Shown in pieces: positions 59,636 to 64,000 of a DNA stretch of 64,000 nucleotides. The stretch comes from WHTI01 sp963826105 (GTDB taxonomy: Bacteria > Actinomycetota > CADDZG01 > WHSQ01). Made by a program: the position numbers and the translations under genes. Every line of letters begins with the position of its first letter. Within the stretch, counting starts at the first letter, position 1. The DNA lies in assembly GCA_963826105.1 (NCBI GenBank), contig CAWGWA010000016.1, positions 62,001-126,000 of the forward strand. The letters run 5' to 3'. A model generated the notes under the pieces. That model saw nothing but the letters and a program-made list of their open reading frames with translations. It ran no database searches and was not told the DNA's origin.

Positions 59636-60103
59636 ATGAAGAAGCTCAACCGCAACGACGTCGCTCCCGACTTCGAGTTGCAGGACGGAGACGGGAAGAC
59701 ATGGAAGCTCTCTGATCTCAAGGGCCAGAAGACGATCCTCTACTTCTATCCGGCGGACGACACGCCCGGCTGCACGACCCAGGCATGCGACTTCCGCGAC
59801 TCGCAGCACGAACTGATCGATGCCGGCTACCAGGTGCTCGGCGTGTCGCCGCAGGACGCGGACTCGCACCAGAACTTCGCCTCGAAGTATTCGCTGAGCT
59901 TCCCGCTCCTGGTCGACACCGACCACAAGGTCGCGGAGGCCTACGGAGCCTGGGGCGAGAAGATGAACTACGGCAAGAAGTACATGGGCATCATCCGCTC
60001 AACCTTCGTGATCGGAGCCGACGGTCGCCTCGAGAAAGCCATGTACAACGTCCGGGCCAAAGGCCACGTCGCCAAACTGAAGAACGAACTGCTCTCAGCC
60101 TGA
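59636..60103 (+). CDS. bcp: Bcp/PrxQ-type thiol peroxidase (copy 2)
   Basis: A 155-residue peroxiredoxin: DFELQDGDGKTWKLSDLKGQ, FYPADDTPGCTTQACDFRDS and VSPQDADSHQNFASKYSLSF. Both Cys are present (PGCT and ACDF). AAGGAGA lies before the ATG. About half its residues match copy 1, with conserved VLGVSPQDA. The C-terminal GEKMNYGKKYMGIIRSTFVI resembles classic Bcp more than copy 1 does. Confidence 0.95.
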   Translation: MKKLNRNDVAPDFELQDGDGKTWKLSDLKGQKTILYFYPADDTPGCTTQACDFRDSQHELIDAGYQVLGVSPQDADSHQNFASKYSLSFPLLVDTDHKVAEAYGAWGEKMNYGKKYMGIIRSTFVIGADGRLEKAMYNVRAKGHVAKLKNELLSA

Positions 60104-60109
60104 GAACTC

Positions 60110-60370
60110 CTATTTGAGGTTCTGGCCAACCTCATCGATCAACGTTTTGGCCTCAGCCACGTCGTCGGCCCGAACCATGACCTGGAAGGTCGCGATCGTG
60201 TTGCCGTATCCAGTGACTCCAACCGACCAGGTCTCGGCCTCGATCCCGCTCGCCTCGAGCATCCCCCGGACGATCTCCGCTTCCATCGTGTTCTGAGAAG
60301 TGAACACCGGTGTCGCAGTCGTACCGAGACCACGCCCCGTTGAAGTCGCGTCGTCGCTCCCTGAAGGCAT
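60110..60370 (-). CDS. DUF2007 (putative signal-transducing) protein
   Basis: An 86-residue protein: VFTSQNTMEAEIVRGMLEAS, GIEAETWSVGVTGYGNTIAT and FQVMVRADDVAEAKTLIDEV. This is the DUF2007 ferredoxin-like fold domain, annotated as putative signal-transducing in other bacteria. Function unknown. It ends six bases from the convergent bcp gene. Confidence 0.85.
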   Translation of the reverse strand: MPSGSDDATSTGRGLGTTATPVFTSQNTMEAEIVRGMLEASGIEAETWSVGVTGYGNTIATFQVMVRADDVAEAKTLIDEVGQNLK

Positions 60371-60379
60371 TACTGAACG

Positions 60380-60589
60380 CTATCGCTGATCGCTCGGGGC
60401 CTGCGGAGCGCGGAACCACAGCCAAGCGAGGAAGCCCAAAGGAAAACAGACCCAAACCAGGATCCCGAAGATCCAGCCGGGATAGCCGCGCTCATCCATG
60501 TCCATCGCTGCCTTGCGGGAGAACCACGCCATGAGGACTACGTAGGCGCTGATGGCGAGCAGGGCACCAAGCCGCTCGAGATCCGTCAT
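60380..60589 (-). CDS. Small membrane protein
   Basis: A 69-residue protein with two membrane helices (ALLAISAYVVLMAWFSRKAA and WIFGILVWVCFPLGFLAWLW) joined by MDMDERGYPGW. ATG 60589 follows AGGA by six bases. It is coupled to the DUF2007 gene by a nine-base gap. Unknown function. Confidence 0.7.
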   Translation of the reverse strand: MTDLERLGALLAISAYVVLMAWFSRKAAMDMDERGYPGWIFGILVWVCFPLGFLAWLWFRAPQAPSDQR

Positions 60590-60710
60590 CTGAAGTCCTC
60601 GCTCCATCTCATTCTCGGGGGACTTCGTCCTCTTCCAGGAACCTCCTGCGGATCCAGCGGAGGCCCGATCTGTGGCGGCAGAAACGTCCCGAGAAATATC
60701 CGCCCATAGC

Positions 60711-60740
60711 TTGACATAGCGAACATATGTTCGCTATAGT
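60711..60740 (+). promoter_or_regulatory. Sigma-70 promoter with a LexA (SOS) box in its spacer
   Basis: TTGACA at 60711-60716 and TATAGT at 60735-60740 are separated by 18 bases. A perfect 22-bp palindrome occupies 60716-60737, with core CGAACATATGTTCG, which matches the Gram-positive/actinobacterial SOS box CGAAC-N4-GTTCG. LexA bound there would block the promoter of the HNH gene starting at 60798. The rest of 60608-60797 has no gene. Confidence 0.88.
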
Positions 60741-60797
60741 CTAGTTCTACTAATCAGTACCCCAGGCGGGGGCGAGCAGAGCAGTAGGCGGGCGGCT

Positions 60798-61950
60798 GTG
60801 GCAACGAACGAAGAGATCATCTTCGAGTTGGACTCGATCCATGTCAGCGCGGGTGAGTTGTGGCTGAGACGCCTTCAGGGCTTCGCCGAGCTTGACCGCC
60901 GGGAGGTCTGGGCCGCCGAAGGCTGCATGGATATGGCCCAGTGGGTCGCCGGACGCTACGGATTCTCCTGCTACCGGGCCAACCGCTACATCGGTGCGGG
61001 ACATGCGATCTCGAAGCTGCCTCTGATCTCCAGAGCCCTGTGCAACGGGACCTTGGAGGTCGATCGGGTCGTCGAGCTGTGTCGCTTCGCGACCCCGGAG
61101 ACCGAGTCGGGCATCCTCGAGTGGGCCGAAGGCAAGACCTGGGGCCAGATCAAGTGGAAGGCCGATCTCGAGACCAAGCCGTCACTGGAAGAGGCCCAGA
61201 GCATCGACAAGAACCGCTCGGTCTCCTATTGGTGGGAAGAGGGCGGAGCGGTCCTGGGACTGTCGGGACGCCTGCCGGCGGCCGAGGGAGCTTCGGTCGC
61301 CAAAGCGCTCGACCGCATCGCGGAGCGGCTCGGCGGTTCTCCCGAGGACTACGGAGATATCGAGGAACGGCGAGCCGACGCGCTGGTGCTCCTGGCCAAG
61401 CAGCAGCTCGCCGAGGACGGGTCCCGGGACCGGGCCACGGTCGTGGTCCACGCCGATCTCGAGACGATCACCAGACGCGACAAGCACCTCGAGCTCGAAG
61501 GCGGAGGTGCCATCCACCCGGCGATCCTCGAGCGGTTGCTGTGCGACTGCAGCCTCCACACGGTGTTGCACGACGGCGGACAGCCGGTCGGGATCGACCG
61601 CATCTCGCGCAACGTGCCTCGCCTGGTTGATGACCTTGCTTAAGCGACGGGACAAGTGCTGCACCTTTCCCGGGTGCGAGCACAAGCGCTTCGTCCAGGC
61701 GCACCACATCGAGTGGTGGATCGAAGGCGGACTGACCAACATCGACAACCTGCTGCTCGTGTGCCACTTCCATCACAAGCTGGTCCACGAGCACAGATGG
61801 AGGGTGGAGTTGGGATCAGCTCCCGGTACCGCGCGGTGGTTCCGGCCGAACGGGAGCGAATACGCACCGGGACCCGATCCTCCGGGGCCGCCTCTGAAGA
61901 ATGGTTCGAGGAACAACCCGATCAACAATCACAACAGGAACTCGTGCTGA
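60798..61950 (+). pseudogene. DUF222/HNH endonuclease (REP13E12-like), frameshifted
   Basis: Frame one, from GTG 60798, encodes the DUF222 helical domain (FAELDRREVWAAEGCMDMAQ, then LEVDRVVELCRFATPETESG) and stops after ISRNVPRLVDDLA. Frame two, from about 61624, carries RRDKCCTFPGCEHKRFVQAH, HIEWWIEGG and LLVCHFHHKLVHE, the HNH catalytic Cys-Cys/His-His-Asn-His arrangement. One extra C at 61622-61623 separates them; the span is one base over a multiple of three. Repaired length is about 383. Relatives in M. tuberculosis (13E12 repeats) are mobile and LexA-controlled. An SOS box lies upstream. Confidence 0.85.
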
Positions 61951-61966
61951 CAGGAGCCTTCTAGCC

Positions 61967-62719
61967 TTAGAGCTTGGAGCGCAGGAGTTCGACGTCATCT
62001 GCGATGCCGGGCCACGGTGTTTCGCAGATGACCACTTCGGACTTCGCGGCGCGAACCATGTCGAGCAGAACCTCTTCGTCGATGTTGCCGGTGGCGAAGT
62101 TCGTGTGGCGATCGGCCCCCGTTCCGGCCTTGTCCCTAGAGTCGTTGCAGTGCACGAGGTCGATCTTGCCGACGGCATCGATGACGCGGGGAACGACGTC
62201 CGCGAGATCCTCTCCGCCGGCATGCGCGTGGCAGGTATCGAAACAGAATCCGGGATCGAGGTCGCCGATCTCGTCCCAGAGCTTGGCGAGGGTGTCGACG
62301 TGACGGCCCATTGCGTTGTCGCCGCCTGCGGTGTTCTCGATCAGGATCGGCACGCTTGAGCCTTGGACCTCCTCCAATGCCTTGCGCCAGCGGATGAAAC
62401 CGTGCTCGATGCCATCTTCGGAGTGGCCCGCGTGGACGATCAGGGCGGTGGCTCCGATCGCCTCGGCGGCCTCGAGGGTCTGCTTCAGGATCTTGCGTGA
62501 CGGGATCCGGATCCGATTGTTGGGGCTGGCCACATTGATCAGGTAAGGAGCGTGGACGTAGATCGGGATCGACGAGTTCTGCAGGACCTCGGCGTCCTCA
62601 CGGGGAGGCGGCTTCTTCCACGACTGGGGCGGGCCTACGAAAAGTTGGATGCACTCGGCACCCACCGATTCGGCCTCTGCAAGGGGATCTTCGTCGGGAA
62701 CGTGGACTCCGATGATCAT
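61967..62719 (-). CDS. AP endonuclease family 2 (endonuclease IV-like)
   Basis: A 250-residue TIM-barrel metalloprotein: YVHAPYLINVASPN, ALIVHAGHSEDG, LIENTAGGDNAMG, CFDTCHAHAGGED and LVHCNDSRDKAGTGADRH supply the Zn ligands of Nfo. It is likely a class II AP endonuclease cutting abasic sites. It is shorter than E. coli Nfo (285). It ends 17 bases after the HNH gene, so both convergent genes are DNA-acting. Confidence 0.92.
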   Translation of the reverse strand: MIIGVHVPDEDPLAEAESVGAECIQLFVGPPQSWKKPPPREDAEVLQNSSIPIYVHAPYLINVASPNNRIRIPSRKILKQTLEAAEAIGATALIVHAGHSEDGIEHGFIRWRKALEEVQGSSVPILIENTAGGDNAMGRHVDTLAKLWDEIGDLDPGFCFDTCHAHAGGEDLADVVPRVIDAVGKIDLVHCNDSRDKAGTGADRHTNFATGNIDEEVLLDMVRAAKSEVVICETPWPGIADDVELLRSKL

Positions 62720-62784
62720 GAGGGCACGCTAGCCGATGGGGTGCGTGTTGCGCGAACCCCCCGGGTCGGTGAGTATCGAGCGTC

Positions 62785-63183
62785 ATGAAACTACTCAGAG
62801 ACGTCGCGATCAGGCATCTGGTGACCGTTGCACCGGAGCACACGCTCAGGAGCGCAGCCAAGGTCATGTCCGAACGGGGGGTCGGCTGCGCGGTGGTCGT
62901 CGAGAAGGAGAAGGTCGCTGGGATCGTCACCGAGCGCGACATCCTTCGCTCGATCGCGGCGGGCGACCAGGTGGACGAGGCCAAGGTCAACGACGTCATG
63001 ACCCGCGATGTCGTGAGTGGATCGCCCGGCTGGGATGTCCTCCAAGCGGTCGACGCGATGGTCGAGGGTGGCTTCCGCCATCTCCTCGTGATGGAGATGG
63101 ATGAGCCCGTAGGGATCTTGTCGCTCCGGGACCTGATGAACGTAATGGTCGAGATGGTTCAGAGGGACGGCGCGGCAACCTGA
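62785..63183 (+). CDS. CBS-domain pair protein
   Basis: A 132-residue protein of two CBS motifs: LVTVAPEHTLRSAAKVMSER, then GIVTERDILRSIAAGDQVDE, VNDVMTRDVVSG and GFRHLLVMEMDEPVGILSLR. It would bind adenosyl ligands (AMP, ATP or SAM) and act as a stand-alone regulator. It overlaps the convergent SRPBCC gene by 25 bases. Partner unknown. Confidence 0.93.
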   Translation: MKLLRDVAIRHLVTVAPEHTLRSAAKVMSERGVGCAVVVEKEKVAGIVTERDILRSIAAGDQVDEAKVNDVMTRDVVSGSPGWDVLQAVDAMVEGGFRHLLVMEMDEPVGILSLRDLMNVMVEMVQRDGAAT

Positions 63184-63608
63184 TCTGCAAGCTGCCGAAG
63201 TGCCGTCTTCTGCATCCGCACCAATCTCCTGCGTAGGAAGAAGCTCAGCAGTCGCCCCATCGGCCCCCGCGGCATCTCCGACGTGAGGTGATGCGTGATC
63301 GCGGTGACGCCATCCCGTTCGGAAACCTCGAACCTGATACGCATCCGGACACCGACGATGACGTCCTCGTCGAACGAACTCTCGTCAACGGCAACCACGG
63401 TCGAGCGTCCGTGGACCACGAACCCAAGCATGTCGGCAGTACCGAGCACGGCATCTCCGGCCCCCAATCTCTCCGGGCCCTCCGCGTGCTCGATCTCGGG
63501 TTGCCAGGCGGACCACGTCGATGCGTCCCTGATCGTGGCGAGCACCTGCTCCCGAGATGCGCTTACCTCGCGCTTCTCGATCGTTTCGAAGACCTCGCCC
63601 TCTGCCAC
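63159..63608 (-). CDS. SRPBCC (START-like) protein
   Basis: A 149-residue protein with REVSASREQVLATIRDASTW, WQPEIEHAEG and VTAITHHLTSEMPRG, the polyketide cyclase/dehydrase-type SRPBCC ligand pocket. It may bind a hydrophobic molecule. GTG 63608 is preceded by GGAG; the open frame continues to 63650. Function unknown. Confidence 0.85.
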   Translation of the reverse strand: MAEGEVFETIEKREVSASREQVLATIRDASTWSAWQPEIEHAEGPERLGAGDAVLGTADMLGFVVHGRSTVVAVDESSFDEDVIVGVRMRIRFEVSERDGVTAITHHLTSEMPRGPMGRLLSFFLRRRLVRMQKTALRQLADQVAAPSL

Positions 63609-63668
63609 TCGTCTCCTCTCGTGAGCCGGGGACCAGTGTAGAAGCGGCAAGGGCTACCCTCTGTGCCT

Positions 63669-64000
63669 ATGGGCACAACTCAGCAAACCCCTCGACTCGC
63701 GATCGCAGCGGGAAATGGCCTCGGGGCCGAGGCAGCCGAAGCGATCGCGCGTGACGGCGGTAATGCTGTCGATGCATGCCTCGCTGCGGCAGTCATGGCA
63801 TGGGTTGCAGAGCCCTTCTTCGCGTCCACCGCCGGCTCGGGATTCATCGTCGTACGCACGCCGGGTGGGGACGTTGAAGTCATCGACGGGAACAATGCGA
63901 TGCCCCTCACCCAGCCCGCCGAGCCGGGACAGGGACTCACCCGGACCTTCATCCCCGACTACTCCGACGGGATGTACACGGGGATCGGTGCGGGATCGGT
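63669..64000 (+). CDS. Gamma-glutamyltransferase family protein (5' part only)
   Basis: The frame from ATG 63669 reads AIAAGNGLGAEAAEAIARDG, GNAVDACLAAAVMAWVAEPF and FASTAGSGFIVVRTP before it meets the window edge. NAVDAxxAAxxxxxVxEP and SGxGG-like turns are the N-terminal signature of the GGT family, which are Ntn hydrolases that self-cleave at a Thr outside this window. Substrate cannot be told. Confidence 0.85.
   Translation, partial: MGTTQQTPRLAIAAGNGLGAEAAEAIARDGGNAVDACLAAAVMAWVAEPFFASTAGSGFIVVRTPGGDVEVIDGNNAMPLTQPAEPGQGLTRTFIPDYSDGMYTGIGAGS

Overview
The window is a dense, GC-rich bacterial chromosome segment. It has about 75 protein genes, three tRNA genes and almost no non-coding DNA. 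Several things point to Actinomycetota: ClpS followed by a DUF2017 gene, a SepX/GlpR-type membrane protein near galU and a MoeA-family gene, a Pmt-type protein mannosyltransferase beside rsmI, a LexA box of the Gram-positive type, and GTG/TTG starts coupled by 4-base overlaps. Gene order from about 0 to 28 kb resembles, in rearranged form, the Mycobacterium tuberculosis Rv0992-Rv1020 neighbourhood (galU, moeA, pmt, rsmI, metG, tatD, ksgA, ispE, pth, rplY, prs, glmU, mfd). No rpfB is present: tatD and ksgA overlap directly. The lack of mycolate genes and the presence of discrete type II fatty acid synthesis genes suggest a lineage outside Mycobacteriales. I cannot name the class.

Layout. 0-13.5 kb is a minus-strand housekeeping block: SurA-like foldase, mfd, pth, rplY, prs, glmU, tRNA-Gln, ispE, ksgA, tatD, metG, then a divergent AbrB-like regulator with a zinc-ribbon tail, and rsmI. 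13.6-20 kb holds envelope functions: an alpha/beta hydrolase, a membrane protein, the mannosyltransferase, an FKBP lipoprotein and an 852-residue RTX protein, followed by tRNA-Ala. 20-28 kb holds an S66 peptidase, a bacterial translin homologue, a GlpR/SepX-like protein, pepA, small proteins, moaC, moeA and galU. 28-36.7 kb holds a diguanylate cyclase, mtnP, uppP, an HSD10-like dehydrogenase, an ABC exporter, a methyltransferase and an inositol-phosphatase-like enzyme. 36.8-41 kb holds a Tat-exported DMFase-like protein, two DNA glycosylase genes, a LOG protein and tRNA-Arg.

41-48.2 kb is the accessory part of the window. It is a run of poorly characterised membrane, secreted, SH3-like, discoidin-like, zinc-ribbon and RTX proteins that could form a surface system. 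48.2-52 kb holds a FadR-like regulator with a likely operator and a fatty acid hydroxylase, a CPBP protease, MOSC, HMA and 6-phosphogluconate dehydrogenase genes.

52-58.2 kb is a translationally coupled type II fatty acid operon running ECF sigma factor, fabD, a lipoyl-like protein, fabH, fabG, acpP, fabF, fabL, acpS. 58.3-60.6 kb holds clpS, DUF2017 and two tandem peroxiredoxins. 60.7-64 kb holds a DUF222/HNH nuclease under a LexA box, an endonuclease IV-like protein, a CBS protein, an SRPBCC protein and the start of a gamma-glutamyltransferase.

Caution: glmU, moeA and the HNH gene each carry a one-base insertion that breaks the frame, and acpP lacks a stop at a homopolymer. These look more like assembly errors than real pseudogenes, because glmU and acpP are normally essential.
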